64,000 bases of DNA from Amylostereum areolatum (lineage: Eukaryota > Basidiomycota > Agaricomycetes > Russulales > Stereaceae), in the NCBI GenBank assembly GCA_012932865.1, contig SAXG01000015.1:868001-932000 (forward strand). The letters are read 5' to 3'. Within the stretch, counting starts at the first letter, position 1. Each line of letters opens with the position of its first letter. The position numbers and the translations under genes were made by a program. Under the pieces are notes generated by a model that was not told where the DNA came from, ran no database searches, and saw only the letters and a program-made list of their open reading frames with translations. Positions 1-11,645 of the stretch are shown piece after piece.

Positions 1-553
1 GCTGTATTTGCCCGCGCACGCTCCTGCGCTCGTTTGCGACGCTCTGCCTTGGTGAGCTGGGTGCTGGATGAACTGCCGGCCGCCGCAGGCCGATGCGCGT
101 GTTGTCCTATTTGCCTGAAGGCGAACCCATCGAGAGGGGTCCGGGACTGTACTGAAGGAGAGGGTGAGCTGTAATAGACGAAGCGTCAGCGTTGTCAGTG
201 ACCAGCACGGAGGCGACGCACCTATCCCGCTCCCCAGCAATTCTACTTCTGCCGGCCTCAGCCTGCTCTTCGTCCTCGTCCTCCTCAGCCTCCTCCAAGT
301 CCGAGTCCGGTTCGTCGACTTCGCGTGCAACAGCAGCCTGGTAGAGATCCATGATGTCGATTTCGATATCCACGACATCGAAGACGTCGCGGTCTCCTGG
401 GCAGAGACGTCGCAGGTCCGGGAACGCGTCCGTGTGCGGGCTGCACGGTTTTGCATGCGATTGGAAGGGTGAGCCGCGTGGCGGCGTTCGTGCTTGTGGT
501 GGAGGCGGTGGCGGAGACGGAGGAGGCGAGAGCGGAGAGCTATGTCGGCGCAA
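1..553 (-). CDS. Hypothetical acidic low-complexity protein, partial at left edge
   Basis: Not recognised. From the ATG at 553 the frame gives a proline/serine-rich N-terminus (about residues 1-40) and a strongly acidic stretch around residues 80-97 (DSDLEEAEEDEDEEQ). The open frame stops at 107, but a 38-nt candidate intron (115-152; donor GTACAG, acceptor TTCAG) would bypass the stop and lead into a basic tail (TKAERRKRAQERARAN) that is still open at base 1. That intron is short even for this fungus, so the join is an inference. The composition suggests a disordered, possibly nuclear protein; no domain is visible. It is the leftmost gene-like segment, next to a transposon-damaged region. 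Confidence 0.45.
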
Positions 554-1604
554 ACGCTCCGAGCGACGAAGCTGCGAGGGGTATGAGTTTGGCTACGAGC
601 AGCGGTAAGATTTTACGCACAGGGGTCCGCGCCATTATACCGTGCCAGGTGTTGAGGGGGGGTCGTCTGGAGAGGGTGAGGGTGAGGGTGAGGGTGAGGC
701 CGGTGACTCGTGAGGAACGGAGCGAAGGGGGGGAGAACGTGGGAAACCGTCGACGCGCTCGGACGCGTCGCGTCCAAGACGCGTCCAAGGCGCGTCCCGT
801 TGCGCGTCGCAGTCGGCTCGCAGCGACCCCGTCTGGAGCACATAGCAGCAGCGGGGATTCGAGCATGCACGACCTCAGCCCGGCGTCCGCGTACAGCTCG
901 ACGGTTGTCTACCTGCAAACGCAACGCCGACGCTGCCGATGACCGCTACAAGGCGCGCTCGAGGCCGCTCTCACGAGAGTTACGCTGTGTGCACGCCTGC
1001 ACTCGTCGGGGTTAGAGCGGCCTCGATGGGACGTACGGTAGGTGGAACGGGGTGCAAGGCTCATTGCGACGTACCGTTGGGGGAGGTTGGTAGGTAAGCA
1101 ACGTTCGATTTTTTTCACCATCCTTTTATATATTGCTGACCTTTTTTGACAGCCGCCGCGTGATCGCAAGCTCAGCTGTGACAGCGCCGCTCACTTCGGT
1201 GTTGGATCCGCATTTCGTACAGATGTTCGTAGTCGTACTCGTCCCCGTCCCTCACAATTATCCGGTATGTCTTACCTTGTCATCCATGCGCCAGTGCATT
1301 GCTGATCATCACCTTCAATAGACCTTTCGTAAATTCTGTGCATTGGTACTCGTACTTATACATCTGCCCGCGACGCGTGGAGTACGTATCCGCCTCACGC
1401 TCATCACACGATTCGTGAGCGCGGCCGTACTCATTTGGTCCCAACGGGTGGTCGCTGTCGTGTGCCGCAACCGCTATCATGCACATGCCATGCACTGTAC
1501 GTACCTATTTCCATCTCTGTTTATTCCCTCCGCCTCTGACATCATCCTCTCCTTTTAGTGTTGTCCCCCCACCTCGCTTCACCGGGCTCAATCTCGTCAA
1601 CCCC
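554..1604. other. Intergenic, no gene seen
   Basis: No convincing coding frame on either strand. It holds a short GGTGAG tandem run (671-700) and a TATA-like stretch near 1125-1135. The second half, towards the bHLH relic at 1605, contains GT...AG spans that could be 5' UTR introns. Confidence 0.4.
671..700 (+). repeat. Short GGTGAG tandem repeat
   Basis: About four to five copies of the hexamer GGTGAG in a row. It is G-rich on the plus strand and of microsatellite type. Confidence 0.8.
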
Positions 1605-1643
1605 ATGACCGAGTACACCTTCTCCGGTCCTTCGTACACGACC

Positions 1644-2179
1644 TGTCATGAACGCCCCTAAATATAACATCGGACCTTACTTTACTATAGTTTACCATCG
1701 GACCTCGCATCGGACTTCGCATCGGCTTCGCCTCGCTTACTTTACTATAGTTTACCATCGGACCTCGCATCGGACTTCGCATCGGCTTCGCCTCGCGTCC
1801 GGCCCTTCGGGCATACGGACTTCTCGGCTTCCTCGGTCATGATCTAGACCATGGAGTCATACTTACCCGCCTCGTGTTGTGACCCACTTCGTACTCCGTG
1901 GTACCCACTGTAGTCCTGTTCTGACCCCTCCTACTCCGGCCTCGTTTGTCCTTGTTTGGGCTCTTATCCTCATGTTATAAGGGCTCACTAATCTATGAGG
2001 AGAGGGTCATCTCGACCTTTTCTATTCTCCGGCTACCTGGGGATCCTCCCTAAGTGCTGTAGGGGAAGGTCCACACCCTCGTTTATCACTCGCCCCCCTC
2101 GATCCTATCCTCGTCTCTCCTCGCCTTGTACCTCCGTCGCGACTTCCTGACCCTGCATCGCAGGTAGACGTTGCTGACA
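1644..2179 (+). mobile_element. Solo LTR of a Ty3/gypsy element (family C) with 5-bp TSD
   Basis: It begins TGTCATGAACG and ends GTTGCTGACA, the same terminal signatures as the other gypsy LTRs in this window. It is flanked by a perfect direct repeat CGACC (1639-1643 and 2180-2184), the 5-bp target duplication expected of an LTR element. No internal region remains, so the element was lost by LTR-LTR recombination. It sits inside the coding sequence of the bHLH relic. Confidence 0.92.
1677..1796 (+). repeat. 60-bp direct tandem duplication inside the solo LTR
   Basis: Bases 1677-1736 and 1737-1796 are identical 60-mers. Each unit also carries internal short repeats (CATCGGAC and CATCGG). Confidence 0.95.
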
Positions 2180-3050
2180 CGACCACGACCAGCTCCGCCC
2201 GCCCCCAACACTACTCCCCATGACAGCGGCATCCGCCCCAACCTCCTCAGCACCGCAACATTCTTCGGGCAGCATGCAATTGGGCGGAACCCCGTGGCTC
2301 TGGAACCCACTCGCCCTCCCTTGCCGCCATTCCCCGCTCCCCACCGCTACAACCCCATCGCCATCTCCCCACGCATCACCCATAGTGCCATGGCCCGCAA
2401 GCGGCGCGCGGCCAAGCAGGAGGACTTTTCGGACGACAATGACGATTTTGCGCCGATCCCCCAGCTTCCCCAGCAGGCTCCAATAAGGTGTACATACACC
2501 TCTTTTCATTGATCCTTCCCCTTTTCTCTTTTCTGCTAATCCGTTCCCTAGGGCCCTAGTCGCTGCGAGGGATCCCCGTCAGCGCATCGAGTCGGAGCAA
2601 AGGAGGCGCGACGAGCTTCGGGACGTTTACCGCCGTCTCAAGGACGTCCTCCGGTTGTCGAACCAGAAATCGAGCAAGGTCTCGTTCCTCCACCGAGCGA
2701 CGAGCGACATCAAGTACCTCGAGATGACGCAGCAGCAGCTGCAACACGGCTTCAGAACGCGGAGAACGAGACCCGGCGCCTTCAAGGGTGATCACTCGCC
2801 GCTCTCTCTCCTCTCTCTGCACCCGTCCTACTGATGCTTTTGTCCGCGGCCAGGGTTACGAGGCGCTCATGCTCAACACCACGCGGGCAGCTGCGGCCAT
2901 GTCCGAGTACATCCCGCCGCCGCCGCGGGCGCGGTACACGGCGCAGCCCGTGTTGAAGCAGCTCAGGCCGCAGGGCCAAGGAGAAGCTCGTATCTGGGAG
3001 GACGCGACGTGCGGAGGCTGCTCGAGGCGGGCTTCACAGAGATGTATGCA

Positions 3051-3684
3051 TCCCCCCGATTCAGTATCCCCGGTTCCTGCCCACGGCGCTAGTGGCCCTG
3101 CAGCGGTCGTGCTGCGACGACAACCACTGAGCAACATGGAGAGAGGTGGGCTGGGGATGGAAGGCAGTGGCGATGGCGGAGGGACTTGGGGACGGCAGGG
3201 CAATCTGTTTGGAAAGAGAGGCGGTCAGCCATCGTTCCTTCTGTTAACTGTCGACGCTGACCTTCTGCTAGAATCCATGGCCTACCTTCACGGCAACAAC
3301 ACACGCCATCGCGACACCTGACGCCTGTCATACGATGCACGCGCATACGTGTGGAACGTCGTGTACGGCTTGCGGGGATGCTGGGGCTTGCAACGAGTGG
3401 GCGTTGCCCCTGGCCATGCCGACAGCGATGACAACTTTGCGGGGAGCTGTAACGCGTCTCGTCCCGTGCGCGCCGTCCGTCTCGTGCTTGCGAGAGTCTG
3501 TGTCGTGGTCTGTGGCGGGAGGAAATCGTCGGGCGAGGTAGAGGAAAGTGTGAGTGGTGAGGGGAGTGCGGCTGATCACAGACCTTTATCCTCTTGTTCT
3601 CCCACTATCCGCTTTTATTTTCCCCATCCTCCACATTGCTTGCTGTACGTTGAGGGACGGATGCGTGCATTGTTGCGAGCTGAA
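3051..3684. other. No gene seen between bHLH relic and LTR
   Basis: Probably the decayed 3' part of the bHLH gene plus flank. A peptide YLHGNNTRHRD (about 3283-3315) superficially recalls a kinase catalytic loop, but no kinase context surrounds it. Confidence 0.35.
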
Positions 3685-4169
3685 TGTCAGCAACGCCTTA
3701 GTGACGAGCACTAGGCGACGACGTGTGACAAGTGAAGAGGGACGATGGGGAGTAAGGTCGTAGTATTGACAGGTCGAGATGGGGAATATGTACAGGAGGA
3801 ACGGAGCCCTTATATACTACGAGGAGAGTCACTTAGTAAGCTACGACACACGCGGCGTCAGTAAGCAGAGCTAAGTATAGATACATGCGCAGCAGGATCA
3901 GTAAGAGCGGACAATAAGGATGACCGGGTCCGGAGCGGCATGATGTCATGCGCAGCATTTATGATGTCATGTGGAGTCAAAGGAAGCGATGATAAGACGA
4001 CGTGGAGTCATGACGTCAGGAAGGAGCAAGGATAAGCCGAGTCTCCACCGGAGTGCGGAGTGTTACTAAGTGATGAGTAGTCAGAATGAATGAAAATAAA
4101 AATGATTGGGATATTATCCCCGAGGTCCCCGAGGTGTCCGAGATGTCCGGAATGGTAACGTTCATGACA
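3685..4169 (-). repeat. LTR of gypsy family B (3' LTR on minus strand)
   Basis: On the minus strand it begins TGTCATGAACG and ends GTTGCTGACA. It matches the LTR at 14596-15089 almost throughout; the visible differences are mainly one-base insertions and deletions. Confidence 0.92.
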
Positions 4170-5497
4170 TCACCTTCCCGTAGATTCAACGTCCTCGTTG
4201 AATCCCGGATATAACCCTGTCGGCACACAAGATGTTTGTTCCAGCGCCTCATGGGCAGCCTTATGATCATATATCGTATGGGTTGGCTTCGATCGTAGTC
4301 CGGCGTATGAGGAGCCATTTGAGCAGTCTTAAGGCGGTGGGGTCGGCGGTAGAAGTCGTCTAGGGTTTTTTTGGCTTTCCCCAGATTTGTCTTGGTTCCC
4401 TAGGTATCTTCACTTTGATCGTACCCTTTCCATGGACCAGAATTCGAGGCGTTTCGACTTCCTACGGGACGTCGACGATGGATTCTACTTTCGTAGAATT
4501 CTTCTCCTTGGATAAGGTCAGGGGGCGGAGGTGGTCTTTTTTCTGTTGGTCGAAGGCAGGGACCGTTGTGCGGTGATAAGAGGGATTCGTTGAACACTGG
4601 GTTGTTTACGTCCCCCACGTCTTCGGAGTTGAAGATGGTACGGCCGATGCCCCAACCTTTTTCAGAACTTTGAACGGCCCGAATCGTTGGCGTCTAGCTT
4701 CTGCATTGGGTCGTACGGTATGGGGGGACACGTGGGCTTGCCTGGGGCGGGTCGGTTTGGGGCTTGCCAACCATACAAGTCACCCGCATGGTAGTCCACG
4801 GTCGGCTTTGTACGATCATAGACGGGCTTCTGATCATTTGAGTGAAAGCGGCGCTGTGAGGGCGGAGCGTGCTTTGTATGAGGTGCTCTGCGTCGGTCGT
4901 TGGCGAGTTCGTTGGCCGTGGGGTTTGGTTGTTTCGCGGCGGGGATTTGTGTTTCCGAGGTAGAGTTCGCGACCGGTAATTTGGCGAAGTTAGGGGACAT
5001 GCCGATGGATGAATGGGTCAATTGTTTGAACGCCGGTCATGGCCCGGGGTAGGAAATGGGCCAGTCGTCCTGACGATGTGCATAGATGCGGAGGTAGGTT
5101 TTCCCCATCGTCATAGTTGGAGCGTTCTGGGTTTTGTTTTCCAGTCGTTTTGGGGGGGTGGTTGCCGTGGAGGGGGTTGGCTTCAATTCCTAGTTGTTCG
5201 CACAAGCCCTTCGTGAATTGGAGACGAATACGCTGCCTCGGTCGCTGACGATCTTTCGCGGACAACCATGAAGGGGCACGACATTGCGTGGAATTCTTTG
5301 GCTAATTCGTCTTCGGTGAGGTCTTTGGGTTGTGCCCCGAATAACGACTTTGCTTGTGTGCCCATGCAGTTGACATTACAGATGGCGTCGTATCCTTCCT
5401 GAGACGGGTAACGGCAATGACAAAGTCGATTGAGACGTGCTCCCATGGTCCCTTGGAGCGCGGTGTGGATGCAGCGGGGCGGCTATTTGGTCGTGGC
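4163..5497 (-). pseudogene. Gypsy integrase/chromodomain region, many frameshifts, ends at gap
   Basis: Minus-strand fragments in all three frames match the 3' half of the intact gypsy pol at 28799-32002. From 5' to 3' these are an integrase core piece (IAAPLHPH, then DAICNVNCMGT and KDLTEDELA), the C-terminal integrase piece (SSIGMSPNFAKL), and the stretch before the chromodomain (FNESLLSPHNGP, GEEFYE). The frame changes every few dozen codons, so no product is expected unless the indels are assembly errors. The reading frame runs into the 3' LTR, as in family A. Confidence 0.8.
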
Positions 5498-5522
5498 NNN
5501 NNNNNNNNNNNNNNNNNNNNNN
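5498..5522. other. Assembly gap (25 Ns)
   Basis: A run of 25 N characters. The true distance between the flanks is unknown. It separates the integrase remnant from an unrelated GC-rich block. Confidence 0.99.
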
Positions 5523-7204
5523 CCGCGATTTTCTCGCCGCAGGATTGCGGCGGAAGAGCGCGCGGATGGCGGTGCAGGGTGTCGACGAGCGTTCATGATC
5601 GGCGCTAAATGGTGAACGTGCCCATAGTCGCGGACGCAGGGAATGTTGTTTGATGGTAGAGGGCGACCATGGTGAGCGTTCGGAAAAAGGAGGGTTAGGG
5701 TTAGGGAGACGCACCCGTGGTGGAGAGCGACACGTTCCACATCTGCGGAGGTTGTGTCCCCAGCGCGGTTGAGGAAGGTCGGCATGCCGGGACCATGAGC
5801 AGGAATGTGAACGTGGCCAGGTTCACGGCCTGTGCCGATCACCGACGCATCGTCAATTCCTTGTGGAGAGACGAAGGCGGGCGCGCTACGTACCGGACTT
5901 GGAGGATGATGAGCTCCTCGTACGCGTGGTGAGACTCGGTCCGGGATTGGTGAGCGCTTCCGAGAGTACCGACGCCGTTCGCAGATGATGTCGAGCGTCA
6001 CCTTGCTCACTGCGCCCACACGCACACGGTCAGGCGAAACGGCGACACGAACGAAACGGAGTGGGCGGGGAGGAATGACGGTAGATGAAGGGTGCGAGGA
6101 TGGGTTGGGGTGTGACCGAACTTGAAAGGGGTTCCGAGCGACACTTACTCCAGGTGTACATCTGAGCGCACGTCCCTCCGAACATCCTCCAACTCCTTGT
6201 TAAGAATTATCCCACGAGCCGCAGTTCACACGATCCCGATCGCCAAAAAAAAATAAGTTCCCCGATGGCCGCACCACGAAACGATCCGAAAAAAAACGCG
6301 CACAGGGGATCGAATCGAAGTACATGTCCGTTTTCTGGTCGACCCAGAGCAAGATCAGCGTCGGGTTGTGTCAGGAACGGACAGAACCCGTCATTGCAAC
6401 GGCAAGTCGTCGCTGCATGCATGGAGGGGAAGAGCGGAGCAACCAGACGCGTCACACGCCAACTCTCCAAAGATGGCTGTCGCGCGGCAGATTGGAAGTG
6501 GAAGGGGCGCGCCTTGGGTCGGCGGAGTCCGCCCGCCAGGTAGGCGCTTTTCCCAGGCGGTCCTGTGCGACGTCTGAGAGGCGGCGTAGGTTCTTTTGGG
6601 GGCCCCCCCCACCGGAAACCGAACGCCGTCCATTCTCCAATGACCGAGCACCGCCCTCCCATATGCGCGTAACGTGTTGCGGGACAGGTGTGATAGGATG
6701 TGTGTGGTGGAAAGGAACGTATCGGGGGAAGAAGGAACAAACGTCACGGTTTCAGCAAAGTTCGCCAGCAAAAACGCGGGTTTCATCGCCTTAGCATCCG
6801 TTGTGCTCGTATCCCCGTGCAACCGTCAAGCAGCCCTGTACCGACCGCCCCAAGCCCAAATGTCCCTCATACTTCGGCTGAGTGTTCCGAACCGTAACGT
6901 CAGCTCCTCCCAGTCCCGCGCGCGCCAACACGCAAGTGCACGCAGACCTGATATTTAAAAGTCCGTTCCAGGTCGGTTTTGCGTCCAGATCTTGTGCAGG
7001 TCTCCGGGCGGAACATCAGCCTGTCGCGCCCACGGGGCCGACGTGTGCCGCCACCACGGCCCTTACTGTTTTCGCCCACCCCGAGCGGAGACGCGCCGTT
7101 CGGAGGTGAGCACGACGGATGAAGGTGTCCGTAGAGCCAGTCTGTCGCGGGGGGCCCGGGGAGAGCCCGGAGGGGGGAGAAGAGCGCGGCGGAGGATGGT
7201 GTTT
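5523..7204. other. Unassigned GC-rich block inside the gypsy element
   Basis: Neither gypsy coding sequence nor a recognisable host gene is seen. The frames that stay open are arginine/proline-rich, as expected from GC-rich non-coding DNA. It includes a short telomere-like AGGGTT run at 5691-5706. It may be host DNA brought in by rearrangement or a misassembled segment. Confidence 0.4.
5691..5706 (+). repeat. Short telomere-like (TTAGGG) run
   Basis: AGGGTTAGGGTTAGGG, about 2.7 copies of the common fungal telomere repeat, 170 bp from the assembly gap. Confidence 0.85.
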
Positions 7205-8154
7205 GTTAGATGTGTGTTTGTCTCCAAATTCACCCAGCATTGTTCAACTGTTAGGATTGAAGGGAACCCGTCACGGCGTATCACCCTCAGAAGCACGGAC
7301 AGACCGAACGCTCCAACATGACCATGGAAAACTACCTTCGCATCTTCGTCAATCAACGACAGGACAATTGGACACGTTACCTCCCACTTGCCATGACTGC
7401 ACTCAACAACATGGTCCATAGTTCGATTGGGATGTCTCCCAACTTTGCCAACTTGGTCGGGAACTCTACCTGGGGACAAACCCTCGACGGAGACAGACAA
7501 CCCATCGGCGAACGAGTTTGCAAAACGCATGCGAGACATCTATGAGGAAGCCCGCTCTGCGCTAAAGGCAGCACAGGACGATCAAAAGCGCTTTTACGAT
7601 CGCAAGAGGCGAACCAATAGATTACAAAATTGGCGACTTCGTCTGGCTGGAAGCCAGACCAGAGATGGCCAAACCGTAACAAAACGGCACGTCCTATGCA
7701 AAAGCTGATGACAAGCGCTTTGGTCTTTCGAAATCCTGGAAAAGTCGGAGCATCGGCTTACAAGCTTCGCCTCCTACATCTGGTCACGAAAACATCTGGT
7801 CTTCAACGAGTCCCTCCTATCTCCACACAACGGTCCCGCTTTGACAATCAGAAAGCACCTACACCTCCACGCCAGAGTTAGTACAAGGAGAGGAAGTCTA
7901 TGAGGTCGAAAAGATTATAGACTCCAAGAAGGTTGGTCGCGGCTTCAATACCTCGTCAAATGGAAAGGCTACCCAGACAATGACAATACTTGGGAGCCTC
8001 TCACCAATCTCCAGAATGCCAAGAAACGCATTGACGACTTCCACCGTGAACATCCGGGTGCCCCGAAACCTGCACGCCTAATCGTTGGAAACTCCTGTCG
8101 GAGGAAGAAACTGGATCTGATTACGACGAGGACGTCGAATCTAAGGAAGGGTGA
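7205..8154 (+). pseudogene. Gypsy family A integrase-chromodomain fragment (plus strand)
   Basis: The plus strand carries the 3' part of a pol closely similar to the one at 28799-32002. It contains FVSKFTQHC, then the integrase stretch NYLRIFVNQRQDNWTRYLP and SSIGMSPNFANL, the DIYEEARSALKAAQDDQKRF helix, and the chromodomain (VKWKGYPDNDNTWEPLTNL) around 7950-8010. Several one-base shifts break it (for example near 7450, 7600 and 7700). The 5' part, including the first catalytic Asp of integrase, RT and gag, is missing. The fragment joins directly to its 3' LTR. Confidence 0.85.
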
Positions 8155-8606
8155 TGTCCATGAACGGTACTATATTTCTTTACTTTACAACGGTTACAAC
8201 GCTTTAGGACTTATCGACTTATCACCGGTCCGGTCCACCTTGGCCCGGACCCGGCTCATCTATATCCCGCCCGGACCCACGTGACTCATCTCGGTCCGGG
8301 TCTGACTCCTTTCTCTTGACTCATGCTGTACGATACTGACTCATGCTGTGCTCTTTTACATACGACTGCTTACTTATACTTGGTCTGCTTACTGATCGCC
8401 GTTGTATTGGTTGCTTACCTAAGTCTCTCTCCTCTTGTGTATATAAGGCTCGCTCTCGCTGTACATATTCCTTATCTCGAGCTAGTCAATTCTACCGACT
8501 TTGCTTGCTTTCCCTTGTCTGTCGCGTGTCTGATCGGCTCCCCTCTGTCGCCCTCTTCCTCTGTCGATTTGTCGTACTTGGTGCTGTCCACTAGTCGTTG
8601 CTGACA
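8155..8606 (+). repeat. LTR of gypsy family A (3' LTR, plus strand)
   Basis: It begins TGTCCATGAACGG (one extra C compared with the copy at 28350-28806) and ends CGTTGCTGACA. It includes the same GGTCCGG-rich centre as the family A LTR at 28350-28806. Directly after its last base, the pol of family B resumes on the opposite strand, so the element A fragment lies inside element B. Confidence 0.92.
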
Positions 8607-11600
8607 GTTGTCCCTTTTATGCGCGTGATGAAGGCGTTTTCCGGTCCATCCACCATTATTCCTGATCCTTCGGATGTCCTGAGTGCACGGAACAGCTCGG
8701 TTTTAAGGAGGACGACGTCCTGTTGTCATTTTCCCCTTTTTAAGCCCCGCCTGTCGTGAAATGTCGTGGGCTTGCCCATTTGGTTGCCGGCTTTATGCGT
8801 CAGGGTGAAGTCGTACTCCTGTAACTCCATTAACCATCTTGCTTGTCGTCGGTTGAGTTTCTCGCGCCTGCCGGAAGTAGCGTCAGGTTGCGGTGATCGG
8901 TCCATATGTCGAACGGTTTGTCGGGCGCCCATAAGGTATTGTCGCCATTCGTCTAGGGCCGACATGATCGCTAGCAGTTCCTTATCGTAGATTTCGTAGT
9001 TGCGTTCGGCTGGGCTCAGTGCTTTGGAAAAGTAGGCAATGGGGTGCCAGTGGCCGTTGGCTTGCTTTCTGCGATAGTACTGCTCCTGTGGCGTAGTCGG
9101 ATGAAATCGGCTTCGACACGGAACTTTTCGTTGTCCGTGGGAATGGCTAGGACCGGTTGTGATGTGATTCGCCGTTTGAGCTCTTCGAAGGCCACTTGTT
9201 GAGCGTCTGTCCATTCCCAGTCCGTATGGCCCGTGAGTTTGGTTAGGTCATGCGTGATTCGACTGAAATCCGGTACAAAGCGTCTGTAGAAGTTGCAGAA
9301 TCCGAGGAATGATTGTAATTGTTTTTTGTCGTGGGGGCGGTCCAGTTGGTAATAGCTGCGACTTTGGCGGGGTCCATTCGGACCTTGCCGTGTCCTACGA
9401 TCATTCCTAGGTATTCGATTTCTTCCTGCTCGAAGTCGCATTTTTCCGGTTTTAGGTACAGGTTGTTGTCGCGTAGGATTTGGAGTACCTGTTTGACGGC
9501 CCTGCCGGTGTTGTTCAAGCGTTTCCGTAAAGATCAGGATGTCATCGAGGTAGACAACTACAATGCCTTCATGGATCAGGTCTCGGAAGAGGTCGTTCAT
9601 CATGGCTTGGAAGGTGGTGGGCGAGTTCGTGAGGCCGAAAAAACATGACCGTTGGTTCAAAGAGTCCCTTGTTGGTGCGGAATGCGGCTTTCCATTCGTC
9701 TCCTTCTTTGATACGGACGTTGTTGTATCCCCATCGTACGTCGAGTTTGGTGAATACCTTGGCTCCTTTTAACTTGTCGAGGAGTTCCTGTACGAGTGGG
9801 AGTGGATAACGATTTTTTATGGTCATGTCGTTAAGCCGTCTGTAGTCTTGCACCGGTCGGAGGGATCCGTCTTTCTTTTTAATGAAGAAAAACGGTGAGG
9901 CCATCGGGGATTTTGAGTTGCGGATGCGTCCGGAGCGTAGGTTTTCTTCGAGAAAGTCATCTAGTTTCCCTTGCTCGTCAAGCGTCAATGGGTAGACTTT
10001 GCAATCTACGGGTGTGAAATCGGGCTTGAGTTCGATGGCGTGGTCCCAAGGTCGTCTTTTTGGGAGTTTATCAAAGTCGTCTTTGTCGAAGATGTCCTTA
10101 AATTCGTGATAATCCGAGGGGACGCTTTCCGCGAAGGTTTGAGCCTTTTCTTCGCGTTTTCCGCAATGGCGATGTCCGAAGCAAGTGTCCTGACGTATAG
10201 CGAGGTCGATGATTGGTAACCTTCCCAGTCAAAGGCGTATAATTGTTCGCCTTCTTCTAGAGGGTAGACTTCGTCAGGTGTTTCCTCATCTTTCTCATCG
10301 ATGTTGAATTTCGTGGGTTGGCATTCCTGGGGGCACCTGTCGAACGTGATAGTCCCTTCTGTCCAATTGATCGACGGGTTGTGCTGTTGAAGCCATTCGT
10401 GACCGATGTAGACGTTCATTCCGAGGTGTGAAACCGCCAAGTCAAGGTCTTCTTCGTGTCCGTGAATGGTTACATGCGCCGTAACGTACTCGGTTATTGG
10501 TCCTCCCGCGTTGTGGGTTCCGTCTGCGTTTTTAACCGGAATCGGTCGTGCGGTTTTCTTAGTAGGGATGTCGTGTTTTTTGACGAAGGCTTCGTCAATG
10601 CACGACCCCGTACATCCGCTATCGATTAGGGCCTGGGTGTTTACTGTCTTTGGGCCGAACTGGAGCCGGATGGGGACGTTGATCTGCTCTCGTCGTCCGT
10701 TTGATCGTATGAACCTCATGGGTGAGTGAAGCTCGTGCAAGGCTTGGATCGCTTGTTCGTCTCCCATTCGGCCGATCTCTTGAACGGCTTCATGGGTGGC
10801 TTCTTCTCGTCGCTTATGATGAGTCCATATCCGTAGTTCTGCAATCGCGCTTTCAGGTTTGTTTTCCCTTAAGCGTTTCAAGGTCCATTGCGCAGTTCTT
10901 GGTAACGCATATTTTCGTGACGTATCTACACCTGTGGGGGGCGCCCCTGCCATCGCGCCTCCCCTGTCCCGAGCTAAACTCGGGTCCACCGGGATTTCCC
11001 TGTCAATGCAACCCCCGTCTCCATTTTCCGGCTTCGTGTCCCCGACCTTGCAAGAAGGATCTGGCGTGTATCCGCCCTGAGGAGGTCGAACTATGCCCTT
11101 TTCCTCTCGGGGAGGTGGTTGGGTGACATCCGTATCCTCCTCATGGATGGTGCCCACATGAGCGCGCGATGTCTTAGGGAGTTTCACCGGTGGCACTCGG
11201 AGGAAGGGGTTGAACGCGGGCCATGTGAAGGTCCGCGGCTTGATTGGATCCAGGATTTTCGGGGCGGCCCAGTCGACGGTGTTGAAGGCCATCCATCCGA
11301 CTGGGAATTTCTTCCTTTCTTCGTCCTTCTTGAGGGCAGGCTTCTCACCTGGGCTACAGTTTATCGTCGTGTTGGACGTGTAGAGCGACATATACGGGGG
11401 AGGAGGGGATTTAATTGTGTCCAGCGACGTGCCCCAGCCATCGCGCGTCGTAGTCTCGGTCTTCACCGAGTCCTTTTCCAGTAAGGGATGTACATGTGAT
11501 CGTAAACGAGAATGGGGCCAGCGATTGAAGAAATCCGGGTCAGGGAAGCGAGAGGGTACAGAAAGTCCTGATGGTAGAATGCGAGAAAGAGGCCATCGAG

Positions 11601-11634
11601 AAACTGGTTTCGAGGCGTTGGATGCCGTGTTCAT
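8607..11634 (-). pseudogene. Gypsy family B pol: protease, RT, RNase H (frameshifted)
   Basis: The pol ORF has its own ATG at 11634, 11 nt after the gag stop. In order it shows a proline-rich linker, a retropepsin active site (ALIDSGCTGSCID near 10600), and a linker ending [13 protein letters not shown]. The frame breaks near 10150. RT continues in the next ORFs with [35 protein letters not shown] and the YLDDILIF catalytic motif (about 9540-9560). RNase H follows (FRVEAD; NYEIYDKELLAIMSAL), with at least three more frame breaks. The frame is lost at 8607, where the family A fragment begins. Known role: reverse transcription of the element RNA. As read, no full polyprotein can be made. Confidence 0.88.
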
Positions 11635-11645
11635 CCTTCGCCCCT

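Larger units (their letters stand above)
1605..3050 (+). pseudogene. bHLH transcription-factor gene relic, split by a solo LTR
   Basis: The start ATG is at 1605 (MTEYTFSGPSYTT); the frame runs into a solo LTR at 1644. After the LTR, coding resumes (DSGIRPN..., then ARKRRAAKQEDF) up to an intron at 2488-2551. The intron is in phase and joins to a basic helix-loop-helix domain: RIESEQRRRDELR (basic region), then VYRRLKDVL, SNQKSSKVS and ATSDIKYLE. The HLH dimerises and the basic region binds E-box-type DNA in this family. Decay is visible in three places: the LTR insertion, a one-base shift just after it, and a one-base shift after the second helix, where LQNAENETRRLQ lies in another frame. A second intron (about 2789-2853) leads to ALMLNTTRAAAAMSEYI and more mixed frames. 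Basidiomycetes keep a closely similar intact bHLH gene, so this is probably a dead paralogue. Confidence 0.8.

Noticed and set aside
3270..3321. Peptide YLHGNNTRHRD resembling a kinase catalytic loop
   Set aside because: No N-lobe, DFG or APE context on either side, and the frame stops right after; most likely chance.
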